A DNA stretch of 49,776 nt from assembly GCA_035764005.1 (NCBI GenBank), contig DASTZZ010000110.1, positions 1-49,776 of the forward strand, given 5' to 3'. This document shows positions 15,383 through 23,288 of this stretch, one piece after another (within the stretch, counting starts at the first letter, position 1; each line of letters begins with the position of its first letter). The notes beneath the pieces are model-generated. The model was not told the origin of the DNA. It made no database searches and saw only the letters and a list, made by a program, of their open reading frames with translations. The position numbers were made by a program, and so were the translations under genes. This DNA comes from Terriglobales bacterium. GTDB taxonomy: Bacteria; Acidobacteriota; Terriglobia; Terriglobales; Acidobacteriaceae.

Positions 15383-18300
15383 ATGTGTAGAAAGATATCT
15401 CAATGGTTGCTTGGCCTGCTATTTGCGTCTACAAGTTTGGCTTTCGGTCAGGTGACTGCCAGCTCTACGTTGCAAGGCACCGTGACAGATAAGACCGGAG
15501 CCGCAGTGGTGGGAGCCGATGTGACAGTCACAAACGCCGCTACAGGCGCAAGCCGTACCGTGAAGACAGGATCCGACGGCAGCTATCGCGTCGATCCGCT
15601 GGCAGTCGGCTATTACAACGTCAGCGTCGGGATGCAGGGCTTTGATACCGCGAAAGCGCAACGCGTTGAAACGCTCGTGGGTGCCGCGACCACTCAAAAC
15701 TTCACGTTGAAAATTGGATCGGCCACGGAGTCGGTCGAAGTGAGCGCGGAAGCTCCGCTGCTCGATTCCCTCAAGACTGATGTGAGTCAGAACATCACGC
15801 CGCGACAGGTGGAAGACCTGCCGATGATCGGCCGTGATGTTGCGAACCTCGCATATCTCGCGCCCGGTGTGAAAGCCGCGGACTCATATGACCCGACGAA
15901 GAATCGATACGCGATTCTGTCCGTGAACGGCAGCGGCGGGCGCAATGTGAACGTCACCGTGAACGGCGTCGACAACAAAGACAACACGGTTGGCGGTCCG
16001 GTGATGCAGCTTCCTCTCGAAGCCGTACAGGAGTTCGCGATCTCGACGCAGCGCTTCTCCGCAGCCAACGGGCGCTCCGAAGGCGCGGCCATCAACATGA
16101 TTACCAAATCGGGATCGAACAACTATCACGGATCATTCTTCAGCTTCTTCCGCGACCAGACGTTCAATGCCGACCAGCATCCGCAACCGGGCGAGACCGC
16201 GAATCCGCCTTATAGCCGGCAGCAGTTCGGCGGCAGCGTCGGCGGACCGTTTGTAAAAGATAAGTTTTTCGGCTTTTTCGCCATCGAGCGCCAGCGCGAG
16301 CACACCAGTATCCAGGAGAGCCCAGACACATTTACCGAGCTGTCGCTGGCGAAGTCAGTCGGAGCGCAGCCACTGTCGGTTATCCCGACGCCGTTTTTCG
16401 AGACCCGCTATAACGGCCGAGCGGATTACATCATCAACTCGAAGAACAGCGCCTATCTCGTCTACAACTCCCAGGCGAACAACAGCCTGAATGATCAGTC
16501 CGACGGCTTCCAGGACGCGACGGCAGGAAACTTTACATTGAACCACCTGCAACTGGCGAACCTGACGCTCAACAGCACGCTCTCCAATACGACTGTGAAC
16601 ACCTTCACGTTCGGCTTCCAATACTGGAACAACACGATCGACAGCAAGGTTCGCGTTCCGCTGCTTACGTTTCCCAGCGGCGGCAGCGCGAATTGCGGTC
16701 CCGGCGGTTCCTGTTTTGGAACCAACACCAACGTGCCACAACAGTCGTTTCAGCGTAAGTGGCAGTTCAAAGACGATGTCTCTAAGACGTGGAACAACCA
16801 CACTTTCAAAGCGGGAGTGGACTACATCTTCAATCCCACTCTAGGTGGATACTTCGAGTTTAACGACACGCTGGAAGTAGACTTCGGACTCGATCCCAGC
16901 CAGATCGTCGCGCTGCCCCAGGGATTCGCAACTCCCGGCATCGTGACCGGCATGTCGATCTCGAACGGTGATCCTACAACCACGGTTCCCGGAGGCACCA
17001 AGCAGTTCGGCACCTACTTCCAGGATGACTGGAAGGTAAACCGGCGTCTGACACTGAATCTCGGCCTGCGATGGGATCGCGACTTTAACTTCGTCGGGGG
17101 CTCAGCCATCGACAACAGCCGCACGTACCAGGAAATGGTTGCGATCTCGGCGATCAGTCCGCTCGCAAAGCAGTTCACTTTTAAGAAGCCGAGCGACGAC
17201 AGCCGAAATTTCAGTCCTCGTGTTGGCTTCGCCTACGACCTCACCGGCTCTGGACGCCATCTGCTACGTGGCGGTTTCGGACTCTACTACGGCAACATCT
17301 TCCAGAACATCCCGCTGTTTATGGAGCAGATGGCTAACGCAACCATCTTCCAGACGCAGTTTTCGATCGGTGTTCCGACCGACGTGGTTCCCGGAACGGG
17401 AATTCAACTCCAGAACTATCGTTATGGAATCGATCCTCTGCCAACCGTGGGTGCGCCATCGAGTCAACTGCTCGACGGCAGCACTGGTCGGCTGATGGAT
17501 CCCCTTTATCGCAATCCGCAGACCGAAGAATCGAACATTGGCTACAGTTGGCAACTGAGCAATTCTTCAGTGCTCGAGGCCGAGTACGTCCACGTTTTGG
17601 GGCTTCATCTGAACAAGACCATCAACATCAATCCTCAGCTTCCTCTAGTTGGTGATGGCACGAGCCGCGGGCTCGATGCAGCTTTTGCTGCCGCTGGAGT
17701 TCCCGTTCTAGGCAGTGTTCGCGACGAGCAGTCGATCGGACGTTCGCGCTACGACGGAATGAACATCAGCTATCGTCAGCAAATGGTTCGTCATTTCTCT
17801 CTCCAGGCGAACTACACACTGGCCCGAGCGTACTCGTATGGCGATACCGGAACATCATTCCGGAATTACCCGCGCGATCCGCACAATCCGTTCTCGCCAT
17901 TCGAGTGGGGTCCGACGTTTAACGACGAACGGCATCACGTAACGATCAGCGGCGTGGCGAGTCTGCCGTGGGGGATTGCATTTGCTCCGATCCTCCAGTT
18001 CGGCTCCGCACGGCCTTACAACGCGAGTGCTCCGAGTGACACGCTTGGATTCGGCTCCGGCGATGACAATCGCGCCGTGGTCGTTCCGAACGGCAGCTCA
18101 ACGACGTACATGACCGGAGCAGCAGGACAAGCCTGCTACTTCGCGGGTCAGTGCCACCTCGTTCCGTTTAACGCGCTGCGCGGCGATCCGTTCTTCCAGT
18201 TGGACACGCGCCTGAGCAAGAACTTTAAGTTCGGCGAAAAAGCCAACTTGCAGATCATGGCGCAAGCCTTCAACCTCACGAACCGGGCGAACTACGGCAA

Positions 18301-18421
18301 CGACTTTACCGGCGTCGTCACCTCTGCTGATTTCCAGAAACCGGCTGGATTTATTAATCCAACCAGCACCAACATTCCGCGCTCGCTTACCGGTGAGTTC
18401 GGCTTCCGCTTCAGCTTCTGA
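15383..18421 (+). CDS. Oar-like TonB-dependent outer-membrane protein with N-terminal regulatory-like domain
   Basis: 1012 residues. A signal peptide (cleavage near SLAFGQ) is followed by a carboxypeptidase-regulatory-like Ig fold (about 28-110: LQGTVTDKTGAAVVGADVTVTN...GSYRVDPLAVGYYNVSV). Then come a TonB plug-like domain (about 115-235, with NVTVNGVDNKDNTVGG and the GRSEGAAINMITKSGSNNYHGS segment) and a long β-barrel ending in the outer-membrane signature FGFRFSF. This is the architecture of the numerous acidobacterial Oar/SusC-like receptors. It may import or bind large ligands or act in adhesion. No SusD partner or TonB gene is nearby. A strong terminator follows. Confidence 0.9.
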   Translation: MCRKISQWLLGLLFASTSLAFGQVTASSTLQGTVTDKTGAAVVGADVTVTNAATGASRTVKTGSDGSYRVDPLAVGYYNVSVGMQGFDTAKAQRVETLVGAATTQNFTLKIGSATESVEVSAEAPLLDSLKTDVSQNITPRQVEDLPMIGRDVANLAYLAPGVKAADSYDPTKNRYAILSVNGSGGRNVNVTVNGVDNKDNTVGGPVMQLPLEAVQEFAISTQRFSAANGRSEGAAINMITKSGSNNYHGSFFSFFRDQTFNADQHPQPGETANPPYSRQQFGGSVGGPFVKDKFFGFFAIERQREHTSIQESPDTFTELSLAKSVGAQPLSVIPTPFFETRYNGRADYIINSKNSAYLVYNSQANNSLNDQSDGFQDATAGNFTLNHLQLANLTLNSTLSNTTVNTFTFGFQYWNNTIDSKVRVPLLTFPSGGSANCGPGGSCFGTNTNVPQQSFQRKWQFKDDVSKTWNNHTFKAGVDYIFNPTLGGYFEFNDTLEVDFGLDPSQIVALPQGFATPGIVTGMSISNGDPTTTVPGGTKQFGTYFQDDWKVNRRLTLNLGLRWDRDFNFVGGSAIDNSRTYQEMVAISAISPLAKQFTFKKPSDDSRNFSPRVGFAYDLTGSGRHLLRGGFGLYYGNIFQNIPLFMEQMANATIFQTQFSIGVPTDVVPGTGIQLQNYRYGIDPLPTVGAPSSQLLDGSTGRLMDPLYRNPQTEESNIGYSWQLSNSSVLEAEYVHVLGLHLNKTININPQLPLVGDGTSRGLDAAFAAAGVPVLGSVRDEQSIGRSRYDGMNISYRQQMVRHFSLQANYTLARAYSYGDTGTSFRNYPRDPHNPFSPFEWGPTFNDERHHVTISGVASLPWGIAFAPILQFGSARPYNASAPSDTLGFGSGDDNRAVVVPNGSSTTYMTGAAGQACYFAGQCHLVPFNALRGDPFFQLDTRLSKNFKFGEKANLQIMAQAFNLTNRANYGNDFTGVVTSADFQKPAGFINPTSTNIPRSLTGEFGFRFSF

Positions 18422-18437
18422 GCTGAACTTCTCCTCG

Positions 18438-18467
18438 AGGCCGGCATGAAGATGCCGGCCTTTCTTT
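18438..18467 (+). terminator. intrinsic terminator after the Oar-like gene
   Basis: A perfect ten-base-pair stem, AGGCCGGCAT-GAAG-ATGCCGGCCT, runs into TTTCTTTGTT. It begins 17 bases after the stop codon. It also shows that a possible ATG at 18446, inside the stem, is not the start of the next gene. Confidence 0.9.
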
Positions 18468-18529
18468 GTTCCATGAGCATCTTCTCTGAGCAACTGTTCC
18501 GAATGATCGTCCGTCCAATCAGAGCAGGT

Positions 18530-18952
18530 ATGAGAACTAAGATTGGCATTACGATTCTGTCTGCGGTAGCCCTGATTTCAGTGGCTTGCTCCAATGATCC
18601 TGCAACCACCCGCAAGCAGGCAGCAAACGCAACCGAGCAACTAAAGCAGGACGCACGCGAGGCTGCTGGCAATATCAAGAAGGGCGCCAGTGTTGCCAAG
18701 ACCGACCTCACGGCAGCCGCTCAAGGCGTGAAGGAAGGAATGAACGACAAGAGTTCGTCACAGGTGAACGTGAACACCGCCAGCAAAGCCGAGCTGATGG
18801 GATTGCCCGGCATCGATGAAGCACGAGCGAACGCCATCATTGCCGACCGCCCGTATCGAAGCGCGCACCAGATTGTCAGCAAGGGCGCGGTGAGCGAAGA
18901 CGAGTATCAGAAGATCGCACCGCATCTCACCGCCAGCTCGGCATCACAATAA
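18530..18952 (+). CDS. helix-hairpin-helix (ComEA-like) lipoprotein
   Basis: 140 residues from ATG 18530. A lipoprotein-like signal peptide (MRTKIGITILSAVALISVAC, lipid Cys at residue 20, lipobox SVAC is not ideal) is followed by an Ala/Lys-rich helical linker. The C-terminal helix-hairpin-helix pair has the ComEA hallmark VNVNTASKAELMGLPGIDEARANAI followed by ADRPYRSAHQIVSKGAVSEDEYQKI. Such domains bind DNA non-specifically; surface forms serve in DNA uptake, but no other com genes are in view. The frame is open from 18446, where it overlaps the terminator, so that longer start is rejected. Confidence 0.82.
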   Translation: MRTKIGITILSAVALISVACSNDPATTRKQAANATEQLKQDAREAAGNIKKGASVAKTDLTAAAQGVKEGMNDKSSSQVNVNTASKAELMGLPGIDEARANAIIADRPYRSAHQIVSKGAVSEDEYQKIAPHLTASSASQ

Positions 18953-18992
18953 CCGTCGTCCATCTCTTTGAGCCGCCATCCTTCCTAAACCA

Positions 18993-19158
18993 CTGTCATC
19001 CCTCGCTCCGCCGCGAAACAAGCTGGTGCCACCATCGCATTGATTCTGCGGAGCGGGGGATCTGCTTTTGTTGCCCTGGGCCGGAAAACAGGTTCGCCGC
19101 GCAGCAAAACAAAGCTGTGACGGTCCTAAACGGCTCGCGGCTGCGCGAGGAATGACAG
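18993..19158. repeat. 166-bp element with CTGTCATYCCTCGC inverted ends
   Basis: The ends at 18993-19006 and 19145-19158 are 14-bp inverted repeats with 13 matches. The interior is non-coding. It fills most of the gap between the lipoprotein and glycosylase genes. GTCATCC/GGATGAC-ended dispersed elements of this size are typical small non-autonomous (MITE-like) repeats. No target-site duplication was established. Confidence 0.6.
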
Positions 19159-19219
19159 CGGCTAAAGAATACAAAGATGTGAAGAAGTACCGTTCTGGAT
19201 TGGCTACAATCTAAGAACA

Positions 19220-19885
19220 TTGAAAGCTGCAACCAAGCAAAAACTGAGCTCTACTGCGGCACTCGCAGCAACGCTGGATGGCGCGGAAGCCGCACTCGCT
19301 CACTTGCGCGCCGGCGATCCGGTGCTCGCTTCCATCATCGAGCGCGTCGGTCCCTATGCTATGCAGTACCACGAGCCCACTTTCCGCGCGTTGGTGCGCT
19401 CGATTGTCTTTCAGCAGCTGCACGGCAAAGCCGCGCGGGCGATCTTCGATCGTCTGCAGGCGAAAGCCGGCGGCGAGATTACACCCGATTCCATTCTGAA
19501 ACTGCGGCCTCAGCAAATGCGCTCGCTCGGTCTCTCCAGGCAGAAGCTCACCTACATCCGCGACCTTGCGCGCAAGACGCGGGATGGACTTGTGGAGTTC
19601 GAACGTTTTCCGCAAATGGCCGATGAAGAAGTGATCGCCGAGCTTACGCAAGTAAAAGGGATCGGCGACTGGACTGCGCACATGTTCCTGATGTTCGCTC
19701 TGCGGAGGCCGAATATCCTGCCGACCGGCGATTACGGTGTGCGCAGCGCCATACGGAAGGCATATGGAATGAAGGTAATGCCTAAGCCGAGGACGATGGA
19801 GCGCATCGCCAAATCCTGGCGTCCCTACTGCTCAGTCGCAAGCTGGTATATGTGGCGCTCGCTCGACGTTCCGGTAGAGCTGTAA
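19220..19885 (+). CDS. AlkA-like DNA-3-methyladenine glycosylase (HhH-GPD)
   Basis: 221 residues. It would excise alkylated purines in base-excision repair. The helix-hairpin-helix is at 143-154 (TQVKGIGDWTAHMF), and the catalytic Asp D171 follows in NILPTGDYGVRSAIRKAYG. The N-terminal half has the expected LVRSIVFQQLHGKAARAIFDRL helix. The start must be TTG at 19220: no ATG or GTG lies between the upstream in-frame TAA at 19163 and residue 48, and the residues just after TTG fit the family. No good ribosome-binding site is seen. It converges with the TPR gene. Confidence 0.88.
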   Translation: MKAATKQKLSSTAALAATLDGAEAALAHLRAGDPVLASIIERVGPYAMQYHEPTFRALVRSIVFQQLHGKAARAIFDRLQAKAGGEITPDSILKLRPQQMRSLGLSRQKLTYIRDLARKTRDGLVEFERFPQMADEEVIAELTQVKGIGDWTAHMFLMFALRRPNILPTGDYGVRSAIRKAYGMKVMPKPRTMERIAKSWRPYCSVASWYMWRSLDVPVEL

Positions 19886-19923
19886 TCCCCTTGTTACCGA
19901 ACTTCACAGGTGCTGCGCTGAAT

Positions 19924-21159
19924 TCATTGCTGCTTGGCCGGCGCGGCGCTGAGTTGTTCGAGTTGCTTCAACTTTTCTCGCACGCCTGGTGAATTCGGAG
20001 CGTTCGGAGCCAGTGCGAGATACGCCTTAGCCTGTTCGACAGCTCCGGCGTAGTCCTGCTTGCGCGCAAGAATGTCGCCCAGGTAAAGCGCTGCCACCGG
20101 ACGACGGTGTTCATTGTCGAGCGAGATATATTTGCGCATGTTGCGCTCGGCGTCGTCCATGTTGCCGAGGTTGTAACTGGCGACACCGCCGAAGAAGTAC
20201 GCCTCGGGATAAGCGAGTGGGGCGAGTCGATTCACCTGCTCGCTCATGCGCACCGTGTCCTTCCAATTCTGTTGCGTGGCAGCGATAACCGCCAGACCAA
20301 AATAAGGCTTCGCATATTGCGGGTCCGCATTAATGGCCTGCTGGAAGTCCTTCGACGCCTCATCGTTCTGCTTGTTTTGCTGGTGGATCATTCCCAAAAG
20401 AGCCCAGGCGGCGGCGAATCGCGGATACTGCTCTACGGCCTTCGTCAGCTCCTTCTCGGCGTCTTTGAGATTGTTTTTCGTAATATCTTTTTGCGCTTTG
20501 TCGTAGGCTTTGCGCGCGTCCTTCGGGGCCTGCATCGTGGTCAGGCTGATGGTTGTGCCCTCGCCGCCGCCCAGACGCTGCAGCGTGATGGTGTCCATGC
20601 GAATCTCGCCAAAGGCTCCTTCGACGCGGATCATCGCTGTAGTCGATTGAAAGCCCGGGAGCATGGCACGAACCTCGCAACCGATAAGGTCGCGCGGACT
20701 CACGCCGCCCATCCCCATACCCCCCGGCCCCCCAAATCCGGAACCGCCATTCATGCCGCCCAAACCGCTGCTTACATTGCTGCTTTCGGAAACATCCTGC
20801 AGCTCAAAGTTTTGCCCGAGTTGGATTTGGTAACGACCCTTCGAATCCGTATACCCCTCTTTGTGCGCCGCGCCGCCGCAGACACGCTCGATGGCCACCG
20901 GCTCCGGAGGCGGTGTGCCGTCCTGCATGACCACAGAACCGGAGATGTAGAGGATCTGGCGCTGCGTCTGCGGATTCGGGAAATTCGTGCCCGGAGACGG
21001 AATGCTGGGCTGCACGCTGGGAGTCGAAGGTCTGCTGCTGGGAGCACTTGTGCTGCCACCGCCGGTGCTGCCTCCAGAAGTGCGCTGGGCAACAGCGGGC
21101 AGGCACATCGCGAGAACCAATATGGAACCTGTCGAAACGATACGGGTGGAGCTTTTCAT
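19924..21159 (-). CDS. secreted TPR protein with carboxypeptidase-regulatory-like region
   Basis: 411 residues. A signal peptide ends at VAQ (residues 1-24). A Ser/Gly/Pro-rich linker (25-65) follows, then a β-rich regulatory-like segment (about 68-185: LYISGSVVMQDGTPPPEPVAIERVCGG... and SKGRYQIQL) with a Gly/Met-rich insertion. At least four TPR helices pairs lie at about 215-400 (ARKAYDKAQKDI, AWALLGMIHQQNKQNDEASKDF, AKPYFGLAVIAATQQNWKDT, AEAYF-like units). It is a periplasmic scaffold of unknown partner. AAGGAG is eight bases before the ATG. This domain pairing is common in acidobacterial genomes. Confidence 0.85.
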   Translation of the reverse strand: MKSSTRIVSTGSILVLAMCLPAVAQRTSGGSTGGGSTSAPSSRPSTPSVQPSIPSPGTNFPNPQTQRQILYISGSVVMQDGTPPPEPVAIERVCGGAAHKEGYTDSKGRYQIQLGQNFELQDVSESSNVSSGLGGMNGGSGFGGPGGMGMGGVSPRDLIGCEVRAMLPGFQSTTAMIRVEGAFGEIRMDTITLQRLGGGEGTTISLTTMQAPKDARKAYDKAQKDITKNNLKDAEKELTKAVEQYPRFAAAWALLGMIHQQNKQNDEASKDFQQAINADPQYAKPYFGLAVIAATQQNWKDTVRMSEQVNRLAPLAYPEAYFFGGVASYNLGNMDDAERNMRKYISLDNEHRRPVAALYLGDILARKQDYAGAVEQAKAYLALAPNAPNSPGVREKLKQLEQLSAAPAKQQ

Positions 21160-21371
21160 ACGCCGTGCTCCTTACAAAGATCGGGATCAACTCCGGGCCG
21201 TGCAGGGCTTATGTTACGCCTCTCCACAGTTTTTGCCGCAATGAAACTGCGTCCACCTCGGGACACGGCGGACAAAGCGATTGAACCAGAGATGCCGGGC
21301 AGAGTGGGAATGTTTGCTTACTTACAAAGAGGTCGACCAGTGAGATTGAAGGACCGCGTTTCGCGCTCTGT

Positions 21372-21377
21372 TATAAT
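21372..21377 (+). promoter_or_regulatory. -10 box of the tRNA-Arg gene
   Basis: A perfect TATAAT, 38 bases before the tRNA. TTGAAG at 21346-21351 is the only -35 candidate, with an over-long 20-base spacer. Confidence 0.5.
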
Positions 21378-21415
21378 TTTTTCTGTCTCCGCTGTTCTTT
21401 CCTTGCGCAATTCTC

Positions 21416-21492
21416 GCGCCCTTAGCTCAGTTGGATAGAGCGTCTGACTACGAATCAGAAGGTCGGGAGTTCGAATCTCTCAGGGCGCGCCA
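21416..21492 (+). tRNA. tRNA-Arg (anticodon ACG)
   Basis: The full cloverleaf can be drawn: acceptor GCGCCCT with AGGGCGC, D-stem GCTC/GAGC, anticodon stem TCTGA/TCAGA around loop CTACGAA, T-stem GGGAG/CTCTC with TTCGAAT, discriminator G and encoded CCA. ACG reads CGN codons after A34-to-inosine editing. Its 3' part (21449-21493) is repeated at 22621-22665, which marks the gene as an integration site. Confidence 0.96.
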
Positions 21493-21740
21493 TGTTTTCA
21501 ACAACTTGCAATCTTCTGCTGTGCCCGAATCTGCGCATTGTGCCCGTTCGCAAGACATCATTCGATCCGCCAAAACCTGAATCCAGGCTTACGGTTCTCA
21601 TCGGCGCGTTCATATCGCAGGTCGCTACGGTCTGCAATCATGCGGGCGAGATCTTCTGGATTGCCTGTGCTCGAATCCATGCGCACCAGCTTTCAGGGCA
21701 CTGCAAACGACATCCTCTGGGAACACGATGAGTTCTCAGT

Positions 21741-22334
21741 TCACTTCGCCTGGATGCTTGCATCGCTTAATGCAGCATTAAAGGTGGCCGTGGCCTTGGA
21801 GATGTACTGCGCATAGGCAGCGTCCGACATATTTGTCGGCTTTTGCGCATGTGCTAAGACCCTCAAGCCTCGCTTCGCCAGATCAATGGCATCGGAATGT
21901 AGCTGGGCAGCTTGCTCCTCGCTTTTGGTCTCTTTCGCCACTGTCTCTTTCTCGTCGACCATAAGCACAAGCGCTCGGAGGTTGTCAGGATCCACATATA
22001 AGAGACTGTTCGCGGTAAGCATCATCTGGAATAGAACTTTCTGTGTAGCCGGGCCGCTGTGAGGTGGCTTGACTGTAGACCAGTAGGCCATAAGCAGCTC
22101 CTCGAGTGCCTGTTCCTTCACTGCTGATCTCGGATACTGCCTGAGATATTGTCTCAACCCGTCGATCTTCAAGTAGATGTCATTCTGGGCCAGCGCCTTC
22201 GTTATAGCGCTATATTCTGCCGGATCCCTCTTGAGTTGTTGCAGAGCTTGCGCCGAAGGTGGACCCGTTGGTTGCTGGGCAGTACTTGTTATGGTGAAAG
22301 CGATTGTGAGCAGGAGTATCGGCAATCGGTTCAT
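21741..22334 (-). CDS. secreted helical (TPR-like) protein, probably shortened
   Basis: 197 residues. A signal peptide ends at TAQ (residue 19), followed by an all-helical region: RLPILL..., QQLKRDPAEYSAITKAL, LRQYLRQYPRSAVKEQALEELLMAYW and NPDNLRALVLMVDEKE-like repeats. This resembles acidobacterial secreted TPR proteins. From memory, those usually continue past the 'AYAQYISKATATFNAAL' helix with more TPRs, while this one stops 11 residues later. It may therefore have lost its C-terminus. It lies within the interval bounded by the tRNA and its partial copy. Its function is unknown. Confidence 0.65.
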   Translation of the reverse strand: MNRLPILLLTIAFTITSTAQQPTGPPSAQALQQLKRDPAEYSAITKALAQNDIYLKIDGLRQYLRQYPRSAVKEQALEELLMAYWSTVKPPHSGPATQKVLFQMMLTANSLLYVDPDNLRALVLMVDEKETVAKETKSEEQAAQLHSDAIDLAKRGLRVLAHAQKPTNMSDAAYAQYISKATATFNAALSDASIQAK

Positions 22335-22365
22335 TCGCGGGATTGTAGCTTTATTCAGGACATAG

Positions 22366-22390
22366 AAAAAGCCCGCCGATGATGGCGGAC
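22366..22390 (-). terminator. minus-strand intrinsic terminator
   Basis: Read on the minus strand: GTCCGCC-ATCATC-GGCGGGC followed by TTTTTC. It lies upstream of the 21741-22334 gene and so must end a transcript coming from higher coordinates (for example read-through from vapBC, or a gene now lost). Confidence 0.7.
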
Positions 22391-22516
22391 CTGAGTTTCG
22401 TTTCCTCCTTTAAACTGGTTGGGCGAGACATTCTGCGGTATTTCTTGATGGTGTACAACGGCATTCATTCTGACGTTCCGCCGTCGTACTAGTGTGCCTG
22501 TTCTGTGCCCGAAAGG

Positions 22517-22546
22517 GGTACAACTCAGGGCAAAACGGTACAACTC
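22517..22546. repeat. two direct GGTACAACTC repeats, 20 bp apart
   Basis: Copies are at 22517-22526 and 22537-22546, about 75-100 bp inside the tRNA-copy boundary. Direct repeats at this distance from an attachment core resemble arm-type integrase or excisionase sites. That reading is inference. Confidence 0.4.
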
Positions 22547-22620
22547 GACAGGACGTAAACGCCTTGATTTCTTAGCACCGCGAAACACCGCGATTGCCCG
22601 CCATACTCCGCAAGTCCCCT

Positions 22621-22665
22621 TACGAATCAGAAGGTCGGGAGTTCGAATCTGTCAGGGCGCGCCAT
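22621..22665 (+). repeat. partial tRNA-Arg copy (attachment-site repeat)
   Basis: It matches 21449-21493 (from the anticodon to CCA plus one base) with a single C-to-G change. The change breaks a T-stem pair (CTCTC becomes CTGTC). It has no 5' half, so it is not a functional tRNA. Confidence 0.9.
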
Positions 22666-22690
22666 ACCCTTTCATCCAGAGCTTTTGAAG

Positions 22691-23050
22691 TCAAGGATGC
22701 GCAGCTAACCCGAGCGCTTCTGCGACTTCCGCAAGGCGCCCATCCCGCGTCAATAGTGTCGTCCGATCCATGGCAGTTGAAGCCAGCAGATGGACGTCGA
22801 GCCATCCGATTCCCCGACCAGGCAATTGGTGCGCATCGACGAAGCTCAGGACCTCGTCATGACTGGCCAAACGCACGTGTGGGAGCCGCTTCAGCAGCCG
22901 CAAGATTTCAGAGCCACGCCGCAGGCTGCCCAGCGACAACTCCCCGACGATAAAGGGGTGACACTCTACTTCTCCTTGACTCAGAAGTCGCGTCAGAATC
23001 GGATCGCTCTGTCGCAAGTGGTCGACCCATACTGAGGTGTCAATCAGCAT
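22691..23050 (-). CDS. vapC: VapC-type PIN-domain ribonuclease toxin
   Basis: 119 residues. The PIN-domain acidic residues are all present: D4 (MLIDTSVW), E37 (IVGELSLG), D85 (IGWLDVHLLAS) and D103 (LLTRDGRLAEVA). They would hold Mg2+ for RNA cleavage, usually of tRNA or rRNA. The ATG at 23050 overlaps the vapB stop by 11 bases, which is the normal coupled arrangement. A longer frame to 23140 lies fully inside vapB in another frame and is rejected. It ends 25 bases from the partial tRNA-Arg copy. Confidence 0.93.
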   Translation of the reverse strand: MLIDTSVWVDHLRQSDPILTRLLSQGEVECHPFIVGELSLGSLRRGSEILRLLKRLPHVRLASHDEVLSFVDAHQLPGRGIGWLDVHLLASTAMDRTTLLTRDGRLAEVAEALGLAAHP

Positions 23051-23258
23051 GCAAATGGGATTTGCGCGGCTGGAGGCGCCGCCGATGCACGCGCCGAATA
23101 CGCGGTTCACTGCCTCCCATGGCGGCGAGGCGCTTTGCACTCTCTCGCGCGATGAGCGCCTCCAGGCCCGCTCGAACTACGGCAGTCTTTTCTCCAATGC
23201 CGCTGAGCCGGGCCGCTTCTTCGAGTAACGCATCATCAATGTTGAGTGTTGTGCGCAT
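23040..23258 (-). CDS. vapB: VapB-type antitoxin (ribbon-helix-helix)
   Basis: 72 residues beginning MRTTLNIDDALLEEAARLSGIGEKTAVVRAGLEALIARES, the classic VapB/DUF2191 N-terminal strand and two helices that dimerise and bind DNA. The C-terminus (RIRRVHRRRLQPRKSHLH) is Arg/His-rich and would thread into the VapC active site. A perfect palindrome lies seven bases upstream of its start, as expected for autorepression by the VapBC complex. Confidence 0.92.
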   Translation of the reverse strand: MRTTLNIDDALLEEAARLSGIGEKTAVVRAGLEALIARESAKRLAAMGGSEPRIRRVHRRRLQPRKSHLHAD

Positions 23259-23265
23259 ATGTATT

Positions 23266-23288
23266 GATATGCATTATCCATGCATATC
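23266..23288 (-). promoter_or_regulatory. vapBC operator palindrome
   Basis: Perfect nine-base arms, GATATGCAT-N5-ATGCATATC, just upstream of the vapB ATG (23258). Size, symmetry and position fit a VapBC autoregulatory site. Confidence 0.75.

Larger units (their letters stand above)
21493..22665. mobile_element. relic of a tRNA-Arg-targeted integrated element (1.17 kb)
   Basis: It is bounded by the intact tRNA on the left and a 45-bp copy of the tRNA 3' part (one mismatch) on the right, the standard footprint of a tyrosine-recombinase integration with tRNA reconstitution. Inside are one secreted-protein gene, a minus-strand terminator and two direct GGTACAACTC repeats near the right end. No integrase is left. 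It could be a heavily deleted island, or a tandem-duplication scar of the tRNA. Confidence 0.55.

Noticed and set aside
18446-18529. Upstream start for the HhH lipoprotein
   Set aside because: This ATG lies within the terminator stem of the preceding gene and would bury the lipoprotein signal.
20107-21438. 443-residue plus-strand frame
   Set aside because: It is antisense to the TPR protein, which has a signal peptide, a strong ribosome-binding site and clear domains.
21455-21637. Minus-strand frame ending MARPERFELPTF
   Set aside because: It is the antisense reading of the tRNA-Arg 3' half; this peptide is a well-known false translation of tRNA genes.
22494-22688. Plus-strand frame with RRSGVRICQGAP
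   Set aside because: It is translated from the partial tRNA copy and has no protein family features.
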